64,000 bases of DNA from Thamnaconus septentrionalis (Eukaryota > Chordata > Actinopteri > Tetraodontiformes > Monacanthidae): contig CM020513.1 of the NCBI GenBank assembly GCA_009823395.1, forward strand, positions 13,498,501-13,562,500. Direction: 5' to 3'. Under the pieces are notes generated by a model that was not told where the DNA came from, made no database searches, and saw only the letters and a list, made by a program, of their open reading frames with translations. Positions 40,100-52,145 of this stretch are shown here, in pieces (within the stretch, counting starts at the first letter, position 1; each line of letters starts with the position of its first letter). Position numbers and translations under genes: made by a program.

Positions 40100-43000
40100 T
40101 CAGTGACCGTTTGCTCGGCCTCGGAGTCCAGAGCCGTTGATGTGACTCGATGTGGGCTTTTGTTCCATGTGTGAGTCAGTGTCGTCCTCTTCTTCATCGC
40201 TCCGGTCATCACCATCCAGCTGTGAATGAAGATGATGGAAAAAAAAGGAAAAACAAAACAAAATAAATTGGTTGATGCAGTTGCCCAGTGGCAAATATGC
40301 ACAGAAAAAAAGACACGTACCTTGCTGAACAACAACTTGTAAAACATTTTCATAATGAGAAAAGCCCAGTAGATGTGAAGCCCCAGTAGAACGGTCAACA
40401 TAACATTGAAGAAGTAGTAGCCGAAAAAGGGCGGGAAATCGTCCAGCGGGTACACCCATGTGCAGTGAATCACCCTGTCAAGATATGGATAAACAAATAT
40501 CCTTCAAGATAAGGATCCTGCATGAGGAAATGAAGAAATACACGGCAGTCCCACTCTTACCAGAAGGGGAAATAGACGAGCCGGGTCAGCAGAAACGTGG
40601 CTACAAACACCACAAACATGGAGTTTGATGTCTTCTGCCATTTGGCGTAGTTCAAGACCTTGGCAGCCTGTGGGACGGAAACAAGAACAGAATCCAGTTT
40701 CAAGTTTGTACTGCAGAGAGGACGCTTTCTGCTGCTTGTATTAATCATTGATCACCAGCCATGACCTATTTGGGCCGATCCAGCTTCATTCATTCTTTAG
40801 GTTATTATTTATGTTAGTTTATTCCTGTTCTCCTGTTATGTGTATTTATATGTTGATGTATTCCCCCGCCGGTCAATTGTTTAAAAAAACAAACTCCAAA
40901 TTAGGTTGTTGTCCCTATCTTAAAAATGAGCATATTTAGCCATGTTATCACTGTTCACTGTTAATTATTTATAATCACATAACTAAAAAAGGTCAGGTCA
41001 GTAAAGTGAGCAAGTGAGTCCACGCTGCAGCAGCTTTCAGCATATCACCAGAGATCACTCACAGGTTAAGGCTGCATGTGCGCAGGCTGAAAGAAAACTC
41101 ATTGAAACAGTGATGTGTCACTGAACCCCAAAGAAATTTGGGAAGACCATCCCTTGCTTCTGTTGCTTGCTCCTCTCCAAGTGTGTGTGAAAATACATGG
41201 AAACAAATGAGCTCTTTGTGATGTCAAAAGACGCTGATACCTCTGCCAGGTGTTTGTTCCCTCCCCTTGTGTTTTTTTCCACGTCCAAACACGCCTAAAT
41301 GTCCAATAAAGCGTCAGATTTTGCTGAACGCTAAAATGTTTTGACAGGAGGCTGAAAACAGAAGGCTAAATTTTAAGTTACCTATCAATAGAGTCCTTTA
41401 AAAAAAAACATTTTTTGTAATTGTGTGATGCTGCTCCACTGGAGGCGTGAAATAAATCCAGAGATTAAAATTGGAATGACACAGATGCAGCCAAAGCATT
41501 AGTGTTTTAGTGGAAGACTGTCAACAAATGGCTATATGGTGGAATTGTCAGGTTGCTCCATTGTGGTGCCAGATGGAAAGCAATGGTCTGAATCTGTTAT
41601 GAGACGGGATGTTTTATGCTTGTTTGGTGTCACGTGCACTGACCTCCAGCAGTATGTCAGAGCAGTCATGGATCGCCATCACAATGGTTCCAATACGGAT
41701 GTAGTTTGAAATCCAGGAGAAGCTCAGAAGAGTCAGCGTGGCCGTATGATGAATCACTTGCTCTTTGAAGTCCTGCTCTCACACAGGTGACAGGTAAATG
41801 TGTGTGAGGCATACACCCTCAAATAACGCCGTACACCCAGGTCTGATTTTGCTAATGTTTTTAAGCACACTTACCTTCCTTTTCACATCAAAGGACAGGC
41901 TGAAGAGCAGGGAGACATAGAAGCCCAGCTCCACTATGTAATACCAGTACTGAGAAGGCAGCATGGACTGCACAAACACATTGAGAACAGACATTTTTCT
42001 TATTTCCCCATGCGATCTCAAACAACGTAGGTCTTAATTGCTGTAGAGGAATAAAAGACCTACCTGTTTAGGGAAACCTGACCAAACCTCCTTCAGGTTG
42101 TAAACCCAGGGTTTCTACACACAATGAGAGAAATCTGGATGAGGAAACTGACAACAAACTGACTTGACTGAGGGCTCATGCATGACTTGTCTGCCCCTGT
42201 GGGCTGGCAAAATGTGTGAAAAACCCTGAAGCACCAAGTCCGACGGTGAAGATGTTACACATGCTGTCACAAGTTAGTGGAATGACACACAAGCACAGAG
42301 AGAGACACGTCCTGCAGAGGCCAAATGGATAGACCAGACATGGGCAAACTATGGTCCGGGGGCCATATGCGGCCCTGTGAGTAATTTCAATAAAGAGCTA
42401 CACACCCTGGGGCTTCAAAGACACATTATTATGTTGTACATTTCCTTTTGCTTATTTCAATTGACATTAAAGGTACATGAAATGCTTTCTACATGTCCTT
42501 CATACATATTTATAGATCCCTCTATAAATATTTATTGGCCCATCAGTCAAAAGGTTTACCCACCCCTGGGATAGACTAATTGACAACTGGGCAAATATGA
42601 TAAGGCGTTTTTTATAGGGACCAAATTTTTTAAATCATACTTACGTCATGAAGAGCTCCGATTCCATACACGAAGACAAAAAAATAAAAAACACATCTCC
42701 AGCTGCAGAGAGAAACCCAAAAACAAGTTTTCAGACAAACCGTGGGTTCAATCGGTTGATTCCCACGTCAGTGACTGAACCGCCGTCGCACCTGGCCTCA
42801 GAGAACCTCTGGCGGAGTCCTGCACGGTTCTGGTTCCTCCTCCTCCTGAACCACACTTGCATTTTTCTCTCCGTCCAGCTGGTTTTCTTACACAGAGTCC
42901 TCACATCAGCCTGAGACACAAGGATGAAAGATGTCTCACTCTTTCGGCTCCTTTTAACACTTTTAAAAGACATCTCTTGCTTGTAACATATATAAAAAAG

Positions 43001-43588
43001 AATACTGGAGAAGTCTGCAGCACAGAAATAAACACATCTTTGGCCAAGTGCAGGTTTGGACCGACCTGTGATGGGGCCCGTGCCTTTTGGCAGAAGTAAT
43101 TTTCCAGGAGCGGGTTTGCCTCCGGTCTGAGACGTATCCTGTCCCTGATCCCCCAGACATCTGCCAGCGGGGTCGCCACAAACCTGCAGCAGCAATACCA
43201 CGTGACATCGAGGTGAAAGCATGTCAGCAGACCCGGTACGCCCCCGCCCCAGCCCCCACAATGACTCCCACCCCAACCCTCCACACCCTCAGGACTTTCA
43301 CGTATTGCTCCACATACTTTGCGCAAAATAATCCCTGCGTTGAGAAAACCAGACTGTTGTGTAATAACATCCCCCGGCAGACGGACTAATCATATTTCCA
43401 CACGTGCGTTCCCACCTCTCGAACGCGAATCTGACGAACAGGAGGCACAGGGCGCAAGGCAGGGCGGCATAAAGATGCGAGACTTTAGCGTAGACGCGGT
43501 CGCCGCTGTCCTCTAGGTCGGACCAGGAGACGCTCTCCGGCAGCCACAGGCGGTCCCACCACAACCAGTCCTTGACTGTTTGCAACAT
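40100..43588 (-). CDS. cers3: Ceramide synthase, CERS2/CERS3 type (10 coding exons)
   Basis: ER multi-pass acyl-CoA:sphingoid-base N-acyltransferase that makes (dihydro)ceramide. Coding exons: 43416-43588, 43066-43183, 42792-42910, 42645-42702, 42064-42114, 41875-41967, 41644-41772, 40561-40667, 40321-40474, 40100-40219. Frames and phases agree; CDS 1122 bp, 373 residues. Residues 1-60 hold [17 protein letters not shown] and the first membrane segment. A Hox-like domain follows (about 70-135, ..[17 protein letters not shown]). The TLC domain covers about 136-334, and the tail carries [10 protein letters not shown], the DxRSDxE motif of CERS2-6. The choice of cers3 over cers2 rests on linkage with igf1r and cfap161 (human 15q25-26) and on details such as [12 protein letters not shown], so the paralogue is less sure than the family. 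The start lies 4 nt inside an exon whose acceptor is TTCCAG. Confidence 0.93.
41644..41772 (-). CDS. cers3: Ceramide synthase exon with the catalytic Lag1p motif
   Basis: Encodes residues 205-247, [18 protein letters not shown]. The two adjacent histidines (212, 213) and two aspartates (240, 243) are the residues required for activity in the Lag1p/TLC family, so the enzyme should be catalytically competent. Confidence 0.93.
42335..42568 (+). mobile_element. Non-autonomous hAT-type element with perfect target-site duplication
   Basis: 234 bp, starting CAGACATGGGCAAACTATGG and ending GGTTTACCCACCCCTG, i.e. imperfect inverted ends. It is flanked on both sides by the identical 8-mer GGATAGAC (42327-42334 and 42569-42576); 8 bp is the duplication length of hAT transposases. 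It lies in a ceramide synthase intron and has no coding capacity. Confidence 0.85.
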
Positions 43589-44824
43589 GATGCTGGAACA
43601 CAAAGAAATGATGTGATTATAGGGGGGACATTTCACAGGTATATAACAAGGTGGAGGTTGTGCTGATACATCTAAGAAGACACTTTTATGTTTGTTTTTG
43701 GAAATGTTTGAATACTCAGACTAAACTTGGACAAATACTGCAGGAACCAAGACCCCACAATTAGGAGATAACAAAATATGACACTGTTTTTCATATCTAT
43801 TCTATGAAATGGATGCGAAGGTCGTGGCATTTACCCATGAAGTCACTCATCACCAAGGAAACAAGGTGGCAAAAGTCAGTCCATTGTCATTTTCCACCTG
43901 CTGGTTGTTTTTACATCATACTTGCACAGTTGTGGTGGTCTGGAGGTTCTGGCCCCTCAACCTCAAAGCAGCCAGGATGCCCATATTTGTGTCAGCAGCC
44001 CTTTATATATGACCTTATTACAGGCAATGACAACAACAGTATTCACTTTTGCCTTTACTCTTCTAACAGAACAAAGACTGTTTTTGTTGATTCATAAGTT
44101 TAACCTGTCCTCCCCATGAAATTTATGGTCGGAACTCTTCAATAAAGTGATTGACCACATTTAAAATAAGTGAAGGAAAAGTCACTGCCTTCCCTGACAC
44201 AGGGAGTTCCAGCTTAACCCTGCCGTTTTCCACCTACTGGCTGGATTTACATTATATTTGCATAGACTGAAAACAGATGGGACCCCAACACCCAGAGCGA
44301 CATTACATGTACAAAACATACTCGGATGAACACGGTTTTTCCATCTGGAACAAGAAACTGTGTCAAAGCCGCGGTGCATTCAGTGACGACAACCAGCTCA
44401 GCCAAACCAGTTTTAATCAAACAGACTGAACGCAGGGTGATACAATAAAACAGTCAGGAACGTATTTGTCCGCCCTTTGATTGACTACGAGGTCGAAGCT
44501 CACGGATGTGAAAGGTGATCCTGTGGACATGACGCCACGAGGGACCTCAGTGTTTTGAAGGTGAAGAGCTGCACTAGATATCAAAGGGCGAGAAAGATAA
44601 AGAAAGGTGAGGAGCAATTCAAAGAGGTAAAGTCCCCTCGCTCGTGGACTCTGGCCATCGCAGGGTGTTGATAGAAAAACGCGTCACTGGTTCAGGTAGG
44701 ACAAGCGACGTGAGGAATTGTGAGAAGTGCCCAGCGGTTAAACAGGAGGGCTTTTTGGGAAAAAACAATTGTCCTCATATTAGAATAATACAGTCGGACA
44801 GCACAGGGAAGAGAAACACACATA

Positions 44825-45570
44825 CCTGCAGGCTCTGCTGTTTTGACAAGTTCCAACAGAGGAGCGGAAAGCTGAAGTAGATGCGGAAAGAGAGTGTGTG
44901 ACAAAGTCCAAATCTTTATTTTTTTTTTTACAAATATCCGCTTCAGATCTCCACTCTCTCCCTCAATGTATTCGCAAGCACGTGTAAAAACAGACGCGCA
45001 CTCACCTTCAGCGTGCCCGTCGCAGTGTGTTTCCCACTGATCTTTGCCTTCGTGCGTGAAACAGCTCTATTAGTCATACAGCCACAGATAAGAGCTCCGT
45101 TAAGATCACATTTGTCCCTCTCTCAGCTAATGCGGAGCCATTCTTCCAAGACAACGTCAGGACAGAAAAAAAGTTTTAAATCGGGAGGCAAATATTTGCT
45201 CATGAGCAAAAGCTTTTCCCCTAATCTGCCTGCTGTGCCTCATTGCATGTGAGGCGACCTGCTCCAGTCGGCATGTTGATTTTTGTAGAGCGTACGTGTG
45301 CGTGTGTGTGTGTATGTCCCTCAGTGTGTGTGTGTGTGTGTGTGTGTGGTAGCTCACCTGGCTAGAAAGAATGGGATCCTCTCCGCCCCCTCCGTCTGCT
45401 CTTGTGATCACACCCTGTGCAGGTTCCAGCTGCGAGGTTCCTCCACAGTGAGCCCAGCTCAGCGCCGGCAGCCCGCGGAACCCTGTTGGATCATTGCTGC
45501 AATTTAAGTTGTGAATAGTACAAGCTGCCGCAGCACATTTCAGCCTCTGGTGTACTCTCACCTGCAAGAA
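44825..45570 (-). promoter_or_regulatory. cers3: Probable 5' UTR exons and promoter of the ceramide synthase gene
   Basis: The first coding exon starts at a splice acceptor just before the ATG, so at least one noncoding exon must lie upstream. Four good donor-like sites occur on the minus strand here: GCAG|GTATGTG (44825), GAAG|GTGAG (45005), CCAG|GTGAGC (45357) and GCAG|GTGAGAG (45561). Which are used, and the transcription start, cannot be settled from sequence alone. Confidence 0.35.
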
Positions 45571-45599
45571 TTCCCTTGGAATGCTGAGAACCCCCCACA

Positions 45600-46876
45600 A
45601 AGGCCCCATTCAGCGGTGGGAAAGCGGAGGAGGAGTCAGGGGAGGACACAGAAGAACAGGGAACTTTTACCTACAATGACCACTGGACAAAAAGGAGATA
45701 GCTGCCTTGTGATAACAGAACATTCTGGTGTTTGCAATGTCAGTGGTCTCAATTTGGTTTTCAGTGGAATTTTTGAGTATAGACTATTCATTTTAGGTGC
45801 AAGGCCTTTTTGGGGGAAATAAACATTTTTGGATTCATATTTTTTAAAGTTACTAGGAGCAACATTTTCAGTGGTAATAAAGTTAGTTAATGCTCTTCAT
45901 ATGTTACAGCAGATGAGAGAGCCTCTGCTCTCTCAGAGAACAAGTCCTCTGTGGCTTCACTCATTGAGTCAGTTGCCAGGCTGCCACACAGCATCTGTGC
46001 ATGGAAATCTATTCTATCTAATTTCTATGAATCTCTGAGTGACTTCATAATTTGCACAGTACTGGTTCTACATTTGGTTCGAGTTTTAAACAGGTCAGGT
46101 CTATTTTGCGCTTGCTTAAACCGCTGTTTCACTTATAATGCCTGAACGACGACGACTGAAAATTTCTTCTTGTCATTCGGACGCTTGTGTGCCCGGTTTC
46201 AGTTTGGGTTAACATTCTGCTTTCTTCCGCTAGATGGCAGTAGTAGTATTTCTATTTCGATTTACTATCAAACAATTTTAGATATTCATTCATCTGACAA
46301 ACGAGCTATGAAAAGGCAGTGACGACAACTTCAGCGTTCATGATTGACCATACGACTACCAGAGTGTCGGCAAGTTTTGACTACGTACATTTACTTTATG
46401 TTCTCACCAACCTACAACCTACAGCATAATAAATTGCGTATCAAACGTTACAAACCCAGATGACGTCATCGCTCCTGATAAGGATGCAGAGCGACTAAGA
46501 GGAGATTTTTTTTTCTTCTTTTCTTGAAAGTCAATCTTAAATGCAGACCCAGAACTTTAATTTCGGACACAAAACCAACAGTATCTCTACCCACCAGAGG
46601 GGGGCAGCAGGCTCAACGTAACAGGCTTTGTGCTGTAGCCGATGAAGACTCACCAATCTCATGCACTTTGGTTGTTCATAAAATCTTCTTCTTTCACTCA
46701 TCAGATCATTAAATCCCACCAGATTAAAATTTGATTTTGCACCTTCCTTGCAATTCTGAAACAGTGTAATACATGGAAGATGTATGATTTTTAACCTTTC
46801 AAAGACTGAATACTGAAGGCAAAATAATAAAGCTTTAATTAACCCCATAACCTTGAAAGTTTCAAAAATATGTCCT
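45600..46876. other. Intergenic stretch between ceramide synthase and anoctamin genes
   Basis: No exon-like frame. Contains a near-consensus CTCF motif at 46227-46240. Otherwise nothing recognisable. Confidence 0.65.
46227..46240 (+). promoter_or_regulatory. CTCF-like motif between ceramide synthase and anoctamin genes
   Basis: CCGCTAGATGGCAG matches 13 of 14 core positions (G for A at position 3). Confidence 0.4.
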
Positions 46877-46882
46877 TTTATT
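46877..46882 (-). terminator. Candidate poly(A) signal of the anoctamin gene
   Basis: AATAAA on the minus strand, giving a 3' UTR of roughly 0.5 kb from the stop at 47367. The intervening 46883-47366 shows no other exon. Confidence 0.5.
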
Positions 46883-47366
46883 AGATTTTTTTACAGTGTT
46901 TTTTTATATATCAAAACCTCTAAAAATGAAGGTTACATCTAAAAGCATGGGTTCTCTACAAGGCTGCGTGTGTTGCATGTGTTGGGCTGGAAATGACAGA
47001 GGAGCGGCGGCTACTGAGCTGCGTCTGCAGGCAAAAACCAATCGACCGACCGACTGAACCAAACAAAAGAAGAGCAACGAGAAAGAGCAGAGTGTCCAGC
47101 AGTCCAGCAGTGTTTCTCTGAGAGGCATCTTTCCCCCCCGGATTGTCCGCTCACTTCTCCACTCGTCTAGACGGCCCTGAACCACCCAATAAACATCTCT
47201 GTGAAGATTTAAGAGGATAAAGTCTGTCTGGTCTGGAGCCGTGGTCTCCTCCTCAGACCCGGGCAAGAGGGGGCCAGACGGAGGCAACGCACAGGAGAGG
47301 CTAATCTGTGCTCCCTCCGCCGCCCTCCCCATCCCCCACCCTTCCCCTCAGCACCTTCTCTTCCCA

Positions 47367-48025
47367 TCACACCGGTGTGTTGCGCCTCAGTTCGCTGGGG
47401 GAGGGAGGGACGCGGCCGGCCAGCTGTGTGAAGCTGCTGGAGTGGCTGGGCCCGCTGGATGGCTCCTCGGGGCCCGGGGCCCTCTGTCGCGGAGGCAGGG
47501 TGGAGCAGCGAGACTTGCCCCGGGATCGAGGCGGCTGAGGCGGAGGGCCCTTCAGCGCAAACAGTTCCGTGGAGGCTGGCGCCTCCCGTTGGGGCGATGG
47601 CGAGGGCGAGGGCGAGGGCGAAGCGGGCGGCTGAGCGAGCGGGTCGGAGGACGCCGACGCCGTCGAAGAAGCCAGAGGGAGCAGAGGAATGAGGGGCACC
47701 TGCTGCTGCTGGAACCTGCCCAGGCTGGTGGAGTGACTGGGCCGTGCCAGGCTGAAGCGGGCCTCGGCCCCCCCGGGGCGGGGCGGCAGGGTGGCACAGC
47801 GGGCCTTGGCCCGGGCGCTGCGCTCCCTGGGAGGAGGGGCGATCAGCGAGAAGGGTGTCGGGACGTCGCCGTTGCCGCCACTCGGTCTCGCCGCTTCCGC
47901 TCGGGAGTTCTGCAGGCTCTGGGACGACGGCAGCGACGGAGGCCTGTGCTCGCTGTGGACCTTCTGCTGGGAGTCCGAGCGGGGCGGCTCGGCGGCCTCG
48001 GCCGGGCTTGGCGAAGGCTCGTCAT
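47367..48025 (-). CDS. Anoctamin exon 26: Pro/Ser-rich C-terminus ending in a PDZ-type motif
   Basis: Opens after TTGCAG and continues the frame (..[13 protein letters not shown]). About 219 codons of low-complexity Pro/Ser/Ala/Arg sequence with two similar segments, [11 protein letters not shown] and [11 protein letters not shown], each followed by a GPSHSSSF- or [12 protein letters not shown] stretch. It ends [12 protein letters not shown]; T-x-V is a class I PDZ ligand. High GC and repetition make the exact product uncertain, but the frame stays open over 659 bp and the phase fits. Confidence 0.82.
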
Positions 48026-51000
48026 CTGCAAGACAAAAAAAACAAAAAGGAGAGATTGTCTATACTCACTGTACAATAAAAGTAATTTGGTCTTATTACC
48101 CTAAAAAAATAGTTTGCATATATATATAAGAGTATAAATAGAGTATAATAAAGGTCTTGCTCCTAGTTAGGTGCCATCTTGCACCACCACTTTTTAAGGA
48201 AGCCTGCTGACAGTGGCCCTGCTTACGAAGCACGCTGTCAGGCGGGCTTCCCTAAAAAATTTACACACAGGACCCTTAAATAATTATGGTAAAATCTATG
48301 TGAAGTATAAATCAGACCATGTATGTAAATATGTGGCTACATGAACGAGTTACAATATGTAGTACAGAACAAATGAAGATATAGAAGTATATAAAGTGGG
48401 TGATATACTAATGGATGTAATGAAGTTGTAAAGATGAACTGAAGAAAAAGTTGAAGGCGGGCATTCAGGTCTCCTTTCTCACCTAACAGGCCCATCTCAC
48501 TCATCAAGGCGTCCAGATCCACCGAGCAATTCTCAGCCGCCTCCTCTTCCCTCCTTTGATATTTGTCCTCCGTCTCATCGTCTGCCTCCTGCTGCTTCTT
48601 GAGCCCCTCCACGTCCTCATTATCCTCCAGTTGCGTCTCCTTCTCGCCTCCACCGCCCGCCTCATCTTCACCTTTGCCTCCCGGCTCCTCTTGAGTACTT
48701 TCTTCCTGCTCAGGTAATGATCTGCCAAACTCCGGGTCGCTGTCACTGCTCCTCCTGAGTCCACCCGGGATGCTCTCAACCCCTTCGGCTCCCACCTCCT
48801 CTTGTTCTCTCTCTGGCGCCTCCACCACGATGTCGATGTGGGCGGGGAAACAGGGGTTGGGGCGTTTCGGGCCGTGAGACTTGGCGTGTGCTTCTTGGTC
48901 TTGGTTGAGCAGAAACTCAATCAGCATCATGTTCTCCTTCTTGAGCTGGTCGCGCAGAGAGCGCGGCACGTCCGGAATCATCCAGGCCACCAACATGCTG
49001 AGGAACATGGCCAGATTCTGCAGGACGGACCACAGGAGACGATGATGATGTCACCGGTACGACTGGTATCAGAAACTATTTTAAAATTGTAACTATTTAT
49101 AGAGCAAACCTGATGGAAAATGTCACTGCAAATTTGGCAAATGTATAGTAGAGTGTAAGAGGAATCAGCACGAGCAAAGACAAAAGACAAAAACAACTCA
49201 AATTGTTTTTTCTGTGACCTTGTGAGCAACTTATTGTTGAATTGATTTTTTAATGCACTTGTGCTGATGTAGAGGATTTGCCTCCCTAAAGAGATATTAA
49301 AGGTTTCTTGAAGCTCGACCGTGCTGACAAATGTTTTGTTTCTTAAATATATAAAAACTTGCTTGCATTTGAGAATTAAATGAAAAGTGTTTGCTAATGC
49401 CAACTGTGGCTATACTTAATTACAGCGAAACTACAGCAAATGAAAAAAGCTCAAACACATGAACGGATACTGACACATTTCCAAATGCAACAGCTATTGC
49501 TGTACCTGGAAGAATATTACAAAAGCCAGTTTTGCAGCCAGGATGGACCAGTAGTGCTTAGAGAAGGTGTAAGCTTCAGAATCCCACGGAGGGTCTCTGT
49601 AATCCTTGTACCTGGAAATCAGTCAGCTGAGAGTCAGTCTTTAAGTTCCAAAAGCCACATGAATGAATGGGGTTTAAAATTATTCTTATAAGGAGATCGT
49701 GCCTAAAATCCCTGCTAAATGCCACATTTTCAAGTTTCTGAGAGGCCCAGTGGCACTTAAGCTGACAGGCTCAAAGACTTAAGGGGAAATCCAGCAGGGG
49801 TCAAGGTTAGGGGGAACTCTAACCTGCACATGGAGACTCCGGTGATGAGAGTGGAGGTGGGCGCGCTGCTGGACGGGAAGTTACTGATATTGAAGTAGGA
49901 CAGCGAGTGCTCGGTGTAGCCGTTCATGGTGCCGTTTGCGCTGTACATGTACTGGTAAACCATCCGCGGAACAAACTCTGACGTGAAGGAGATGACAAAC
50001 GCCTGCAGAGACGAGAAACAACCTCAGTTACAACACAGCACTCCAATGAAACGCTCATCCATGACTCCACCTCCTGATTCTGACTGTTGCCTTCACTTTT
50101 CTGTTTTCTGTCACCGTGTTCATGACAAAGTCATCGGTGATTTGAGGTCACTGACCTCACCACCAACTACCAACAAACATTCACTCACATTCATAAGAGG
50201 CAACGTGGGTAAAGTGTGGTGGTCGGAGTTCGGACCGATTACTAGACGACCTTCTGGACCTCCTAAGCTGCACTTGCCCTCTAGATTAGAACAGCACAGC
50301 CCTGTACTTCATGCTGCCACCACCAATCAATAGGTAAAGGTTGTAGTCGTGACAGACATACATACATACATACATACATACGTACATACATACAGTGATT
50401 AATCATGCACTTACATTGGTAATGACAGAGAACTTGCTGATCCCACAGAGAATGTTGTACCAAACCCCTGGTGGTTACATAGTTACAAGCAAAGAGGAAC
50501 CAGGAAAGTGTGCGTGCAAAGGAAAGGAAGCGTGTCCCAGAGACAGCGGCATGAAGACCACGATGGAGGTGCAGAGGAGAGCAGAAAGGAAAAGAAAGTA
50601 ATTAAAAGATGCAGAAAGTGCAGAGGAGCTGATTTCACCATCACTCAAAGACTGACAGACAGACAGACTGACAGACAGACAGAGCGCACGCAGCCTCGTG
50701 TGTGAGCCGTACCGATGTCTTTACACCTGACCGCGTCGGGCCGGCGGATCTCGGTGACGAACTTGGCAGCGTCCAGACGAATCTCGATGACGTTGTTCAG
50801 TAACGCAAACGCCGGCGCCAGTGGGAAGGAGGCCACGAACAGAGACACAAACCCGTACTGGATTACTGTGGGCGCAACACAAACAAGCAGACACACCTTA
50901 ATAAACATGGCAATGTAAGACTGCAGCAGGGATTTTCTATTAATTCATACTTAGAAATTTTTTACTGTAGCTGCACTTTCATGACCTCTAGAATTGCGCA

Positions 51001-52094
51001 AAACCAAAATATCGCAATAAAAAACTGGTAATGGAAACACCTGAACTTGGAAAAACCTCTCAATTATGGCTAAAAGGTTTTGACGCTCTCATGAGGTGGT
51101 TTTTCCAGATGTATCCATATAGACGTATATCGCAAAAGTCATGGAAACACTTTTTTCGCATTTACACGTCACCGGAGGTGACGTACAGGGTCACGTGACC
51201 AGTTCACTTCAAGTGACGACCCGGAGTTTGGCAGATGATTGGACGGAGGAGGAGATGGAATACATTGTTTCCAAGTAATCAAAGATAAAATTCTAACAAC
51301 CATTCTTGACAGCAAAAAACATCGAAATATAGATCCATACAAGACATTTTGTAGTGTACTTTGTCGAAATTTTAGAAATATCACTTTTATTTTGCGAAAA
51401 CTTGCAATGGAAATCCAGCTACTGATCTGCAAAAACATACAGACATTTATATATAGATGTATCAAGGGTGCATTCAATGACCCAAACCGTGGACCTGCTG
51501 TCTTAGACTTAATAAATGAAAGAGGGACTCACTCATTTCCATGAACTCTGGGCCCACACCTTCGTAAGGCTCCAGTGTGTAATCTTTGTCAAACTGCTGC
51601 TTTGGTCTTTTCTCTTCTTCTTTCTCCTCGTTGTTTTCCGCCGCTCTTTTATTCCCTTTTTCCTCCTGCATCGTCCGGTACATTTTTTTAAGCTTCCTGT
51701 GAGTTGATAACAGAAAATGATTGTCGGTGACACATTAACTTCACAGAGGCCGGGGAAACTTTGATATGAGGAAGCATGCACGTACGGTATGAGAACCTCA
51801 AACACGTTGTTTTGAATGAGCTGCTTGCCGAGCATGATCATGCTGAGCTGGATGCACAACTCGATGAGGCAGCCTGGCGGAGCGCACTGTTCAAAGGGAC
51901 ACACATTTACTCAGCCTCCAAAGACGTACACCGACTTACAAAGAAAGGTAAAGGGAAGTTACCTCCTCCATGCGGTAGTCTCCAAAAATGTAAACATAAT
52001 CGCCGGGCCGCCCAGCAAACCTGTGAGAGGAGGCAACAAAGTTGTGGGATGAGGACACACAAGTTTGAAGAGAGTCAGGAGAGATTCTGTGAAA

Positions 52095-52145
<51 letters not shown>

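Noticed and set aside
46590..46608. CCACCAGAGGGGGGCAGC as a CTCF site
   Set aside because: Extra G bases break the core spacing; a poor match compared with 356 and 46227.
47241..48104. 287-codon open frame on the plus strand
   Set aside because: Antisense shadow of the GC-rich last anoctamin exon, Arg/Gly-rich by composition; the minus strand has correct splice phase.
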